NCBI RefSeq assembly: GCF_001592005.1
Contig: NZ_BCVZ01000015.1
Span: 1-64,000, forward strand
DNA length: 64,000 bases
Direction: 5' to 3'
From: Bacillus sonorensis NBRC 101234 = KCTC 13918
Lineage (GTDB): Bacteria; Bacillota; Bacilli; Bacillales; Bacillaceae
Each line of letters begins with the position of its first letter. The first letter of the stretch is position 1. The notes under the pieces are model-generated. The model saw only the letters and a program-made list of their open reading frames with translations. It did no database searches and had not been told where the DNA came from. Made by a program: the position numbers and the translations under genes. Shown here piece by piece: positions 47,456 to 56,895 of the stretch.

Positions 47456-48691
47456 TTAAAGCTGTCCATGGCCCTGTTTGACAGCATGGCCGTTTCGACA
47501 TATAAAACATGCCGTCATGAGCACCATAAAACATAATATCCATGGCGATGAAAACAATAGAAGCAGCGCAAAACAGCAAATTAATAACACACAAACCACT
47601 CGATAAACAAGGCCGGGCAACAGCCTGTAAGCAGCGGCAAGACCGCACAGCGAATTGCAGATGAAAAAGGCGTTGGCGATGGCAACGAGCGTCTCAACAT
47701 TAATCAATTGATAAAATAAACACCCGAACACAATAGCATGTATGATAAAAATCAGGCATAAAGCCGCTAATGGTTTATTGTCCTTAGTTCTGCATGCAAG
47801 AATTCCCCTGGCTTGCGACGATATCAGCCTGGATGCGCCCCCGACAACAAGCAAATAAGTGCTGAGGCACAATACAGAGGTCAGGGCGGCAATCACAGGT
47901 AATGCAAACGGCCCGAACAGCGGCGTCAACATCATCGCCAGCTTTAATCGGCCGCTTTCAAAGCGCCCCGGATCAATCCATTGGGCTGCGCCCGCTGTGG
48001 CAAGGTAAATCACCGTTACCATCAGGCTGCTGAGTATGACGGCGCGGGTAATGGTTTTCTTTCTGTCTTTCACCTCCATGCTGTAATTGCCGATCATTTC
48101 CCAGCCGACCAGCGCCCAGAATAGCAAAAGCATGCCCCGGCCAAAATCTCCAATCTGAAATGAACCATCCACAAGCGGCCCCTCCCGGAAATAAGGAATG
48201 GATGTCAGGCTGCCCCCGAGCAGAACGACGGCCGCTGCACTTGAACAGACGAATGAAACCTTCCCTACAAAAGAAATGTCAAAACATAACACAATCAGGC
48301 AAATGATGAAAAGCGCCAGTCCATAGGCTTCGGCTGAAAATGGAGCATCCGGTGCAAGCGACTGAATATACTCACCGGCCGTCATTAACACCGCTGCCGG
48401 GCCGAAGCTTGCAGCCATAATAAAATAGAAGACTGCAAGATTTCTGATGTAAGGGCCGAACGCTTTTTCAGCTGCATAGGCCACACCCGCATCATTCGGA
48501 TATTCAATGCTTAATTTTGCGAAGATCCAGGCAAACAAAAATCCGGTCCCCATCATCAGCAGCCACGCAAAAATCGCATAATCCCCTGCTATGTCATGGA
48601 CCATGGGAGGCAGCAGGATGATGCCCGATCCTAAAATAGGCCCTGTCATTAAACCGGATAACAATAAAGGTCCAAGCTTTTTTTCTCTCAT
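47456..48691 (-). CDS. APC-family amino acid transporter (YjeH-like)
   Basis: This 411-residue membrane protein has about 12 spans. The first span GLMTGPILGSGIILLPPMV carries the Gly-Ser-Gly substrate loop of APC transporters, and the protein resembles the YjeH methionine/branched-chain exporter branch. It is divergent from a LysR regulator with a shared 127-nt control region. The substrate is unknown. The gene is not expected here in B. subtilis. Confidence 0.78.
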   Translation of the reverse strand: MREKKLGPLLLSGLMTGPILGSGIILLPPMVHDIAGDYAIFAWLLMMGTGFLFAWIFAKLSIEYPNDAGVAYAAEKAFGPYIRNLAVFYFIMAASFGPAAVLMTAGEYIQSLAPDAPFSAEAYGLALFIICLIVLCFDISFVGKVSFVCSSAAAVVLLGGSLTSIPYFREGPLVDGSFQIGDFGRGMLLLFWALVGWEMIGNYSMEVKDRKKTITRAVILSSLMVTVIYLATAGAAQWIDPGRFESGRLKLAMMLTPLFGPFALPVIAALTSVLCLSTYLLVVGGASRLISSQARGILACRTKDNKPLAALCLIFIIHAIVFGCLFYQLINVETLVAIANAFFICNSLCGLAAAYRLLPGLVYRVVCVLLICCFALLLLFSSPWILCFMVLMTACFICRNGHAVKQGHGQL

Positions 48692-48763
48692 TACAGTACA
48701 ATCCTTTCAGGAAACCATTTAAAATGATTGTAAACTTGTTTGTTTCATCAGTAAAATAGATAT

Positions 48764-48793
48764 TATCGAACTGAAACTTCGCATTTTTCGATA
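48764..48793. promoter_or_regulatory. Inverted repeat in the APC/LysR control region
   Basis: TATCGAA and TTCGATA form perfect 7-bp arms with a 16-nt spacer, just before the LysR gene and facing the transporter gene. A LysR-type operator is likely. Confidence 0.55.
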
Positions 48794-48818
48794 TAGAGAA
48801 AAAAAGGAGATGATTGAG

Positions 48819-49736
48819 ATGGAGATCCGGCACCTGAAAACATTCAAAACCATTGTGGAAATAGGGGGCTTTACGAGGGCCGCCGATTATTTGGGATATG
48901 CGCAATCGACGGTGACTTCACACATCCAGGCGATTGAACAAGAAATAAGAAAACCATTATTCTATCGTTTAGGAAAAAAGATGATGCTGACTGAAGCCGG
49001 AAAGCACCTGCTTCCTTATGCAACAGAGATGATAGAGCTGTATGACAAAGCTAGGCACATTCCCGAAAATGATCAGGAACCTTCCGGAAATCTGATGATC
49101 GGTGCTTCCGAATCATTAACCGTCTACAGATTGCCTTCGATTCTTCATGAATATAAGAACAAGTATCCTCAGGTGACAGTGACGTTAAAATCTTCGACAT
49201 GCTGGCAGCTGAGGGATGAATTGCGGCAGGGCAAAATTGATATCGCCTTTCTGTTGGATGAGGAACGAAAAGAAGAGGATCTTCATATTGAAAAACTGGT
49301 TGATGAGCCGATCGTTTTCATCTTTCCAAATGGTCATCCGGCAGGGAACACCGACTTTGACCACCTTACATTCAGTGCAAATGAAACGTTTTTATACACA
49401 GAACATGGCTGCAGCTACAGAGATTTTTTCGAAGAATATTTACATAAACAAGGTGTGCTCGCAGACCACACGATGGAGTTTTGGAGCGTGGAAGCGATTA
49501 AACAATGCGTGATGTGCGGTCTTGGCGTTTCGCTTCTCCCGATGATCACGACCCGCTCTGAAATCAATGAACAAAAGCTTGAGGGCATCATGGTTAAGGA
49601 CGCCCTCTTTTCCACGCAGATGGTTTATCATAAAAACAAATGGCTGTCTCCGGCGATGACGGCTTTTACAGAAATCGTCCGCAGCCAGGCTGAAAAATGG
49701 GAGGCGTCCGTAAAAGAGGCCAGGCTTGCCTTTTAA
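48819..49736 (+). CDS. LysR-family transcriptional regulator
   Basis: This 305-residue protein has the LysR winged HTH (MEIRHLKTFKTIVEIGGFTRAA, QSTVTSHIQAIEQE) and a two-lobe effector domain (LMIGASESLTVYRLPSIL). ATG at 48819 is 8 nt after AAAGGAG; the ATG at 48810 is too close. It is divergent from the APC transporter and probably controls it through the repeat at 48764-48793. It ends overlapping the VOC gene by 4 nt tail-to-tail. Confidence 0.87.
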   Translation: MEIRHLKTFKTIVEIGGFTRAADYLGYAQSTVTSHIQAIEQEIRKPLFYRLGKKMMLTEAGKHLLPYATEMIELYDKARHIPENDQEPSGNLMIGASESLTVYRLPSILHEYKNKYPQVTVTLKSSTCWQLRDELRQGKIDIAFLLDEERKEEDLHIEKLVDEPIVFIFPNGHPAGNTDFDHLTFSANETFLYTEHGCSYRDFFEEYLHKQGVLADHTMEFWSVEAIKQCVMCGLGVSLLPMITTRSEINEQKLEGIMVKDALFSTQMVYHKNKWLSPAMTAFTEIVRSQAEKWEASVKEARLAF

Positions 49737-50137
49737 ATTCCTTCAGTATTCATCAGCACGATCCGCCAGCCGTCGGGATCTTCGATCGTTACGCCTTTTT
49801 CTTCCCAATACGGGTTTTCCGGAGGCACCTCTTGATAGCCCATATCAGTCAGCCTGTTTGCAATCGTTTTGATTTGATGAAGATCTGGGATGTAAAAAAC
49901 GAGAAGGTTGTCTTTCGTCGGGGCGGGACACGGGCTCCCGTCTTCGTGTGACGTGAATTCAAGATGATACAGGGCATTCGGCAGGCCGAGCATCACGCCT
50001 TTGTAGCCAGCATGTCCGGAGAACTCACCAAGCTTTTTTAAGCCCAGGCCTTTTTCATAAAAGGCTGTAACCTCTTCAAACCGGTCTGTTGGTCTGGCGA
50101 TTCTGACCTGAACAGCGGAAAAATCGGCAAAGTTCAT
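49733..50137 (-). CDS. VOC-family (glyoxalase/bleomycin resistance fold) protein
   Basis: This 134-residue protein holds paired beta-alpha-beta-beta-beta modules of the vicinal oxygen chelate fold (FYEKGLGLKKLGEF, YHLEFTSH, VTIEDPDGWRIVLMN). The closing Glu/Asp-Pro-Asp-Gly motif is typical, and His and Glu ligands are possible in LYHLEF and IEDPDG. The substrate is unknown. ATG at 50137 is well spaced from AAGGAG; ATG at 50143 is too close. Confidence 0.78.
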   Translation of the reverse strand: MNFADFSAVQVRIARPTDRFEEVTAFYEKGLGLKKLGEFSGHAGYKGVMLGLPNALYHLEFTSHEDGSPCPAPTKDNLLVFYIPDLHQIKTIANRLTDMGYQEVPPENPYWEEKGVTIEDPDGWRIVLMNTEGI

Positions 50138-50238
50138 TTTCATCAGCTCCTTCAACCATATTTTAACACTTGTTAAAGCGGCCCGAAATCTCACCAATGT
50201 TTGAAAAGATCCGGGGCTTATGATGGAAATAAAACAGC

Positions 50239-50268
50239 AAAAACCCCTTCAACAAGGAAGGGGTTTGT
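50239..50268 (-). terminator. Terminator after leuS
   Basis: AAACCCCTTCC and GGAAGGGGTTT-type arms pair, and TTTTTGCTGTTTT follows on the minus strand, just after the leuS stop. Confidence 0.85.
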
Positions 50269-50270
50269 TT

Positions 50271-52685
50271 TTAGTTGGCAACAATATTGACAAGCTTGCC
50301 TGGAACGGCGATTACTTTTCTGATCGTCTTTCCTTCAATTTGTTCTTTTACTTTTTCATTGTTTTTAGCCAGCTCTTCAAGCTGCTCCTTGCCCGCGTCA
50401 GCCGGAACGTTTAATTTGGCTTTCACTTTCCCGTTTACCTGAACGACGATTTCAACTTCATCATCGACAAGCTTTTCTTCGTCATAGACAGGCCATGCTT
50501 CATACGCGATTGTGCCCTCATGGCCGAGACGGTTCCAAAGCTCTTCAGCCAGATGCGGAGCGACAGGCGAAAGCAATTTCACAAAGCCTTCCATATATTC
50601 TTTCGGAAGCTGTTCTGCTTTATAGGCTTCGTTGATGAAGACCATCAGCTGGGAAATCCCCGTATTGAAACGCAGCCCCTCGAAATGATCTGTCACTTTC
50701 ATGACCGTTTCATGGTAGACGCGCTCAAGCGTTTCGCCTGCTCCTTCTGTTATCTTGCTGTTCAACTCGCCATTGTCATCGATAAACAGGCGCCATACGC
50801 GGTCAAGGAAACGGCGGGCTCCGTCAAGCCCTTTCGTAGACCAGGCGATCGAAGCATCAAGCGGCCCCATGAACATTTCATACAAACGAAGCGTGTCAGC
50901 GCCATGCGTTTCGACGATTTCATCCGGGTTGACGACATTGCCTTTTGATTTACTCATTTTTTCGTTGTTTTCGCCAAGAATCATTCCTTGGTTATAAAGC
51001 TGTTTAAATGGCTCTTTTGTCGGCACCACTCCGATATCATAAAGGAATTTATGCCAGAAGCGCGCATACAATAAGTGAAGAACGGCGTGTTCAGCGCCTC
51101 CGATATACATATCGACAGGGAGCCATTCTTTTAATTTTTCAGGTGAAGCCAGTTCATTCGGGTTTTTCGGGTCGATGTAGCGCAGGAAGTACCAGCAGCT
51201 GCCGGCCCACTGCGGCATTGTATTCGTTTCCCGTCTTCCTTTTTTGCCTGTTACAGGATCGGTGACTTCCACCCATTCTTTAATGTTGGCAAGCGGTGAC
51301 TCACCAGTGCCGCTCGGTTTGATTTCAGACGTTTTCGGCAAAATAAGCGGCAGCTCCTCTTCAGGAACCGGAGTGGATGTGCCGTCTTCCCAATGGATGA
51401 TCGGAATCGGTTCGCCCCAATAGCGCTGGCGGCTGAACAGCCAATCGCGGAGACGGTATGTCACTTTTTTCTCGCCTTTTCCGTTCTCTTCAAGCCACTC
51501 GATCATTTTTGCGATCGCAGCCGCTTTGTCAAGGCCGTTCAGAAAATCGGAATTCATATGCTCGCCGTCGCCTGCATACGCTTCTTTCTCAACATGTCCG
51601 CCTTTGACGACTTCTTTGATCGGGAGACCGAAAACCTTTGCGAATTCGTGGTCGCGCTCATCATGGGCGGGAACCGCCATCACCGCTCCTGTTCCATATG
51701 TAGCGAGGACATAATCCGCGATCCAGACCGGAATCTTTTCTCCGCTTGCCGGATTGATGGCATAAGCGCCGGTGAATACGCCAGTCTTTGTTTTCGCTAA
51801 ATCAGTGCGCTCCAAGTCGCTCTTTGATTGCACTTCTGCAATATAGGCATTGACCGCATCCTGCTGTTCAGGAGTCGTGATTTTTTGAACCAGCTCATGC
51901 TCAGGGGCGAGTACGGCGTATGTCGCGCCAAACAGCGTATCAGGGCGCGTCGTGAAAACAGTGAATGTTTCTTCGCTGCCGTCGATTGCAAAATGAACGT
52001 GCGCACCTTCGGAACGGCCGATCCAATTGCGCTGCATTTCTTTAATGCTTTCCGGCCAGTCGAGCTCTTCAAGATCTTCCAACAAACGGTCGGCATATGC
52101 CGTAATTTTCAGCATCCATTGCTTCATCGGACGCCTTTCTACAGGATGGCCGCCGCGTTCGCTTTTTCCGTCGATGACTTCTTCATTGGCAAGAACGGTT
52201 CCGAGCGCCGGGCACCAGTTCACAGGCACTTCATCTACATAAGCGAGGCCTTTTTCATAAAGCTTTAAGAAAATCCACTGCGTCCATTTGTAGTAGTCAG
52301 GATCTGTCGTATTGACTTCCCTGTCCCAGTCGTACGAAAAGCCGAGCGCCCTGATCTGGCGGCGGAAATTCTCGATATTCTGCTTTGTAAAGACGGCAGG
52401 ATCATTCCCGGTATCAAGCGCGTATTGCTCTGCCGGAAGCCCGAATGCATCCCAGCCCATCGGATGGAGGACGTCATACCCTTGCATGCGCTTCATGCGT
52501 GAGAGAATGTCTGTCGCCGTGTAGCCTTCGGGATGGCCGACATGCAGCCCCGCGCCGGAAGGATACGGAAACATATCCAAAGCATAAAATTTCGGTTTGG
52601 ATTTATCTTCAAGCGTGGCAAATGTTTTGTTTTCAAGCCAATAGTCCTGCCACTTTTTTTCGATTTTTTGATGATCAAAACTCAA
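50271..52685 (-). CDS. leuS: Leucyl-tRNA synthetase
   Basis: This 804-residue class I synthetase charges tRNA-Leu. The HIGH-type motif is [12 protein letters not shown] near residue 47, the editing domain has [13 protein letters not shown], and the KMSKS loop is in [11 protein letters not shown] near residue 575. It has the normal bacterial length. Its leader contains a T-box with a CTC specifier, so it is induced by uncharged tRNA-Leu. Confidence 0.97.
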   Translation of the reverse strand: MSFDHQKIEKKWQDYWLENKTFATLEDKSKPKFYALDMFPYPSGAGLHVGHPEGYTATDILSRMKRMQGYDVLHPMGWDAFGLPAEQYALDTGNDPAVFTKQNIENFRRQIRALGFSYDWDREVNTTDPDYYKWTQWIFLKLYEKGLAYVDEVPVNWCPALGTVLANEEVIDGKSERGGHPVERRPMKQWMLKITAYADRLLEDLEELDWPESIKEMQRNWIGRSEGAHVHFAIDGSEETFTVFTTRPDTLFGATYAVLAPEHELVQKITTPEQQDAVNAYIAEVQSKSDLERTDLAKTKTGVFTGAYAINPASGEKIPVWIADYVLATYGTGAVMAVPAHDERDHEFAKVFGLPIKEVVKGGHVEKEAYAGDGEHMNSDFLNGLDKAAAIAKMIEWLEENGKGEKKVTYRLRDWLFSRQRYWGEPIPIIHWEDGTSTPVPEEELPLILPKTSEIKPSGTGESPLANIKEWVEVTDPVTGKKGRRETNTMPQWAGSCWYFLRYIDPKNPNELASPEKLKEWLPVDMYIGGAEHAVLHLLYARFWHKFLYDIGVVPTKEPFKQLYNQGMILGENNEKMSKSKGNVVNPDEIVETHGADTLRLYEMFMGPLDASIAWSTKGLDGARRFLDRVWRLFIDDNGELNSKITEGAGETLERVYHETVMKVTDHFEGLRFNTGISQLMVFINEAYKAEQLPKEYMEGFVKLLSPVAPHLAEELWNRLGHEGTIAYEAWPVYDEEKLVDDEVEIVVQVNGKVKAKLNVPADAGKEQLEELAKNNEKVKEQIEGKTIRKVIAVPGKLVNIVAN

Positions 52686-52770
52686 TTGTAAAAACCTCCT
52701 TTAATATGTACGGCTGCTTGCATTCAAGTATGGACGGGACTGGCATCCTTATATTCAGATTATTCTAAAA

Positions 52771-52990
52771 TCAAAAAAACTCTCCCATCCCAGAAAAGGG
52801 ACGAGAGATTCCCGCGGTACCACCCTTGTTAGTGTACATTCATACACTCACTTGATATCTTTAACGCAGATATGCGGCAGCAGCTCGTCACTGCTGCAAC
52901 TCTGAGGCGAGTTCAGAAGCGCATTTGATTGACTTACACCAGCCGTCAACTCTCTGAGACAAATTGGGCTTCCTACTGCTCCTCTTCACT
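52771..52990 (-). ncRNA. T-box riboswitch, Leu specifier
   Basis: On the minus strand are GAGAGTT-type stem I, the specifier loop GAA-CTC-GCC (CTC at 52909-52911), the conserved T-box AGGGTGGTACCGCGG (52812-52827) and a terminator (CTCTCCCATCCC with GGGACGAGAG, then seven T). The CTC codon and the downstream leuS agree. The elements define a transcriptional T-box. Confidence 0.95.
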
Positions 52991-53019
52991 GTTCTTGCCG
53001 TAACCGTAATCTTATCTGT

Positions 53020-53048
53020 ATTTTATAGAATTCTGTTCATAAGTGCAA
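53020..53048 (-). promoter_or_regulatory. SigA promoter of leuS
   Basis: On the minus strand TTGCAC, 17 nt and TAAAAT lie about 20 nt before the start of the T-box stem I. Confidence 0.65.
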
Positions 53049-53102
53049 GCAGGTTTGTATACAATGGGAATGTGCTGAAAAAAAGGGTAAGAGTGAGGAT
53101 CT

Positions 53103-53426
53103 TTAATCGTGTGGAGAATCATTTTGCCGTCCGGAGTTCTGTACATTTGCCTGCTGTTCTCTGACAAAGTCAAAGCTTCTTAATACAGCTTCACCGCCAT
53201 AGCCTGCGATAATGGATAAAATCACGAGCTGAATTCCGGAGTCAGGTTCCGCAGATAAAACAAGCAAAATAGAGGCGACCATGCCGACAAGGATATCTTC
53301 AAAAAAGCCAAGATAGATAAATCGTTTCGTTGTTCTCGGTTTCTCAAGGCGGCCTCTTTTTTTAATGTGCCCGAGAACCCCCATAATCCCTCCAATCAAA
53401 CAAGCAACCAACACTTGATGCAGCAT
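53103..53426 (-). CDS. ytvB: YtvB, small membrane protein
   Basis: This protein of 107 residues has three hydrophobic segments (VLVACLIGGIMGVLG, FFEDILVGMVASILLVL, GIQLVILSIIAGYGGEAVL) and matches the YtvB/DUF4257 family. ATG at 53426 is 6 nt after AGGAAGGTG; ATG at 53432 is too near. No function is known. In B. subtilis the blue-light sensor gene ytvA follows ytvB; it is absent here. Confidence 0.78.
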   Translation of the reverse strand: MLHQVLVACLIGGIMGVLGHIKKRGRLEKPRTTKRFIYLGFFEDILVGMVASILLVLSAEPDSGIQLVILSIIAGYGGEAVLRSFDFVREQQANVQNSGRQNDSPHD

Positions 53427-53647
53427 CTTCATCACCTTCCTAAAGCCCTTAGTTTAGTCAAGCGACTTCAGGCCATCAAGCAGCCCCCCCTAGACCCTTT
53501 GCGATGATTTTCGATACTACCACAGAAAATGTGTTCTGTCTCTGAAGAAAAAAAGCTTGTTTCTTCCATTATATGTGAAGAACGCAATGATAATCTTGAT
53601 TCCTTCGATTCATTTTCACATAATTACATTTACCTATTTTTTCTATA

Positions 53648-54826
53648 TCAGTCCTGGTGAACGGAGAGCTGCTTTTCTTTTCGTTCATATAAAAACGCTG
53701 TTCCAATGCTGACCAGCAATAAAACGATCAGCACGGCCAACAATACCTGCATGCTGAAGGCATCAACAAGCATTCCGCCAAACAGAGGCCCGATCATCCT
53801 GCCGCCTGTTGCCATACTGTTGACAAATCCTTGGTAAAATCCCTCTTTCCCCCGCGGAGCGAGGCGGTTGGCAATGGTCGGAACAGCCGGCCAGACAAGC
53901 ATTTCCCCGAGCGTCAGCACAATCATCGCTCCAAGGAACGCCTGGAACGATTCGGCGGCGAAGAGAATGCCGTAAGCGAATATAAAGATGACAAAACCGA
54001 TAACGATTTGTTTTTTTAGAGATTTGGCGAACCGTTTCACAAATAAGCCGATGACAGGCTGTCCCAACACGATGAGGGCGCCGTTTACAGTCCACAGCAG
54101 GCTGTACTTGCCGAGGGATATGCCAAGCTCCTGGGTATGTGAAGCAATTGTTGAAGACCATTGGGAATAAGCGACCCATCCGAGAAGATAGCCCGTACAT
54201 ACAAGCATAAGAGCTGAAAATCTTGATTTTCCGCTTCCTGCGGCAGCATGGTCTAAAACAGTTGACTGCACTGCGGGTTCTGTGCGGATGTGTCTGAAAC
54301 CGAAAAACGCGATTGCGAAAAAAACGGCGTAAAGCATCGCATTGGCGAAAAAGACGTAGGCAAAGGAAAAGGATGCGACGATTCCTCCCAGCGCAGAGCC
54401 GACCGCAACTCCGGCATTTTGCGCTACATATACGGCATTAAAAGCCTTTCTTCCGCCCTCAGGCCAAACCGATCCGGCCATTGCATAACACGCCGGAAAC
54501 ACAACCCCTGATCCGAAGCCGGCGATTGCCAGCAGGACAATATAAGCGAACCAGTCATGAAAAAACACAAGGCCCGAAAGACTGGCAAACGTAACGACAA
54601 TTCCGAGAATAACCGATTTAAACCCGCCGATTTTATCGAACAGAAAACCGCCGCACAAATTTCCGATGACATTTGCGCCGGAGTTCAGCATCAGCACAAA
54701 CCCGGCTGCAGTTAAGGATTTGCCCAAATGCTGATGAATATAGATGGTGTTCAGCGGCCACAAAAAAGAAGCCCCCGTTACATTGATAAACATCCCGATG
54801 ACCAGCAGCCATAGAGTACGCGGCAT
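53648..54826 (-). CDS. yttB: YttB, MFS transporter
   Basis: This 392-residue protein has 12 spans of the major facilitator superfamily. The loop 2-3 motif GGFLFDKIGGFK and the LGEMLVWPAVPTIANRLAPRGKEGFYQG block are typical of drug-efflux MFS members. ATG at 54826 (MPRTLWLLVIG) fits YttB and has AGAAGGAAC upstream. The substrate is unknown. Confidence 0.87.
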   Translation of the reverse strand: MPRTLWLLVIGMFINVTGASFLWPLNTIYIHQHLGKSLTAAGFVLMLNSGANVIGNLCGGFLFDKIGGFKSVILGIVVTFASLSGLVFFHDWFAYIVLLAIAGFGSGVVFPACYAMAGSVWPEGGRKAFNAVYVAQNAGVAVGSALGGIVASFSFAYVFFANAMLYAVFFAIAFFGFRHIRTEPAVQSTVLDHAAAGSGKSRFSALMLVCTGYLLGWVAYSQWSSTIASHTQELGISLGKYSLLWTVNGALIVLGQPVIGLFVKRFAKSLKKQIVIGFVIFIFAYGILFAAESFQAFLGAMIVLTLGEMLVWPAVPTIANRLAPRGKEGFYQGFVNSMATGGRMIGPLFGGMLVDAFSMQVLLAVLIVLLLVSIGTAFLYERKEKQLSVHQD

Positions 54827-54914
54827 TGTTTGTTCCTTCTTTCTCATTTTCATTCCTTCTAGATTCTATTCGTTTTGGCCGTTTTTTTCAATTGATTGAT
54901 TTTCGGTTTTGGCA

Positions 54915-54946
54915 TAAAAAATCCCCTTTTTAGAAAAGGGGATTTC
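54915..54946 (-). terminator. Terminator after the metQ-type gene
   Basis: AAATCCCCTTTT and AAAAGGGGATTT pair around a 3-4 nt loop, with TTTTTTATG following on the minus strand. Confidence 0.9.
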
Positions 54947-54954
54947 GCATTCGG

Positions 54955-55776
54955 TTATTCAGTCATCCATTTCGGCTTTCCAAACCCGGCAAATTCTTTG
55001 TCGATCGTTTCTTCGAAAGCCTTGGATTCGACCGCTTCTTTTAAATCTTTGGCGAATTGTTTATCCTTGTTTTTTCCGTCCACAACGACTTGGTTGCGAT
55101 AGCGGTCAGGCATGTTTTCCAGCGCCAGGGCATCCTGCAATTTCATATTGGCGGAAAGTGCGAAATTGCCCGGCACGGCTGCGATGTCAAGATCCTCCAC
55201 CGCCCTTGGCAAATTGGCGGATTCAAGCTGTTTAAATGTCAGCTTTTTCGGATTGTCCGTGATATCGCGTTCAGACGCCTTTAATGTATCGATGCCGTCT
55301 TTCAGTTGAATCAGCCCTTGATCCTTTAAGGTTAAAAACGCTCTGGCCGCATTGGCCGGATCATTTGGAATCGCCACTTCCGCACCCGGCTTGATGTCTT
55401 GCAGATGTTTGTACTTGGAAGAATAGAGTCCCATCGGCGCGGTCGGCACTGAAATCAGCGCCGCCAGATTTTTGTTGTTTTCTTTATTGTAAGCTTTCAT
55501 AAAAACTTCATGCTGAAACAGATTGGCGTCAAGGTCGCCTTCGCTTAACGCCGTGTTCGGCTGTACATAGTCCGTAAACTCAATCGCTTCCACTTGATAG
55601 CCTTTTTTCTCGAGCTCAGGCTTGATCGCCTTTGTGACCATATCGTAGTACGGCCCTGCGGTGGCGCCGATTTTGATCGTCTTGCCTCCATTTGCCGCGC
55701 TGTTTCCGCATGCGGCCAGAAGTCCGATCATTCCCGCCAATACAAGTGAAGACCATAGCTTTGTCCATTTCTTCAT
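54955..55776 (-). CDS. Solitary MetQ-type methionine-binding lipoprotein
   Basis: This 273-residue NlpA/MetQ family protein has a lipobox LLAAC with Cys at residue 23, then the typical KIGATAGPYYDMV and DANLFQHEVFM elements. It should bind methionine or an analogue outside the membrane. No MetN ATPase or MetP permease gene adjoins it, so it must work with an importer encoded elsewhere. A SAM riboswitch controls it. Start ATG has AAGGGGGAG upstream. Confidence 0.88.
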   Translation of the reverse strand: MKKWTKLWSSLVLAGMIGLLAACGNSAANGGKTIKIGATAGPYYDMVTKAIKPELEKKGYQVEAIEFTDYVQPNTALSEGDLDANLFQHEVFMKAYNKENNKNLAALISVPTAPMGLYSSKYKHLQDIKPGAEVAIPNDPANAARAFLTLKDQGLIQLKDGIDTLKASERDITDNPKKLTFKQLESANLPRAVEDLDIAAVPGNFALSANMKLQDALALENMPDRYRNQVVVDGKNKDKQFAKDLKEAVESKAFEETIDKEFAGFGKPKWMTE

Positions 55777-55796
55777 TCCGTTCTCCCCCTTAACAT

Positions 55797-55942
55797 AAAA
55801 AAACTCTTTCAGCCCATCTGAAAGAGTTCCTCACTTATCTTTCAGAATGCGTCTGACATTCTGCTGGATTTAGCACCTTGCATATATGCAGGTTGCTGAG
55901 ATTTCACAGGGCCAGTCCCTCCATCTCTCTTCATAAGCTACC
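55797..55942 (-). ncRNA. SAM-I riboswitch (S-box) with terminator
   Basis: On the minus strand the S-box order is complete: CTTATGAAGAGAG, GGAGGGACTGGCCC, GAAATCTCAGCAACC, AAGGTGCTAAATCCAGCA and closing AGATAAG. The terminator AACTCTTTCAG/CTGAAAGAGTT with a run of seven T follows (55797-55828). It switches off the MetQ-type gene when SAM is abundant. Confidence 0.96.
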
Positions 55943-56152
55943 TATTTGATTTTTGAATTCCTTTTATTTTACGTATGAATATTAAGATTTGCAAGAAGTT
56001 TTTTGCTTTTTCTCTTCAGCTTTTGCTTGTTGCTTTTCAACGTCACAGCGCTGTAAGGATTAAAAGCATACTCCGAAAAGTGATTGAATAGCTTATCTCT
56101 TTTAAAAAACCGCTCAAATTCCGGCATCTTATGTAAGGTTTTTTTCGTTTTT

Positions 56153-56770
56153 TTAATTCTCTTCCTTAATATGGGGCAGTAACATATTCCGCAATGATTT
56201 CCCATATAAATTTAGAGGCATAAGATCTTGATTTATATAATAGAATATCGCCATGCCATTTTCTAACGAAAGAATGGTCCATGCTATTTCGTCCGTTGAT
56301 AGATCAGATTCGTAATTCTCACTTAACATCAATTCATTAATAGCTTTTGATATTTGTTTTACAGATTCAGTTATCATGCCGGACCATTTATGACGCACAG
56401 ATTCTTCACGCATCGCATAAAGAAGAAATTCCATATTAAGCATGCTCAATGTTCGATTTTTCTGAGCGACTGAAAGGAAATATTTATCTATTGTTTCGAT
56501 AAAATGTGAAAGCGATTGATGTTGCTTAATTACGTTGCGAATATTGTCCACATGCGCTTCCATTTGTTGTTCCAAAATGGTAAGAAATAGCTCTTCTTTG
56601 GAATGAAAATGAGCATAGAACGCACCCTTGCTAAATCCAGCATGTTCTGCAATTTTGTCAACAGTGGCTCCGTAAAAGCCCATTTGGGCAAAGATTTCTA
56701 CCGCTGCTTCTAAAAGCAGCTTCCGTGTTTCTTTTTTTCGCTCCTCTTGGGTTAATCTTCTTCTGACCAT
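56153..56770 (-). CDS. TetR-family regulator next to heme O synthase
   Basis: This 205-residue protein has a TetR HTH (RKLLLEAAVEIFAQMGFYGATVDKIAEHAGFSKGAFYAHFHSKEELF, residues 15-60) and a helical effector domain. ATG at 56770 follows AAAGGAGGAAG. It is divergent from the ctaO-type gene. Its AT-rich codon use and low-GC flanks differ from the neighbours. It likely binds the palindrome in the gap. Confidence 0.87.
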   Translation of the reverse strand: MVRRRLTQEERKKETRKLLLEAAVEIFAQMGFYGATVDKIAEHAGFSKGAFYAHFHSKEELFLTILEQQMEAHVDNIRNVIKQHQSLSHFIETIDKYFLSVAQKNRTLSMLNMEFLLYAMREESVRHKWSGMITESVKQISKAINELMLSENYESDLSTDEIAWTILSLENGMAIFYYINQDLMPLNLYGKSLRNMLLPHIKEEN

Positions 56771-56790
56771 TTGTCTTCCTCCTTTTTCAC

Positions 56791-56831
56791 TTGACAAGCA
56801 TACCACGCAGAATTAATATACCATATAGTAT
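56791..56831 (+). promoter_or_regulatory. Strong SigA promoter and TetR-type operator
   Basis: TTGACA, 17 nt and TAATAT is nearly consensus. The palindrome ATACCATATAGTAT (56818-56831) covers the start-site region. Repression by the divergent TetR-type protein is the natural reading. Confidence 0.65.
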
Positions 56832-56895
56832 TTAAATTCCAACCAGTATAAAAACTGCAATTGAATGTCGATCAAAAAGGGGAAGAGGGGGCGCA

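Noticed and set aside
55969-56205. 78-residue minus-strand open frame overlapping the end of the TetR gene
   Set aside because: No ribosome site at either possible start, basic low-complexity product, no family resemblance, and it overlaps tetR in another frame.
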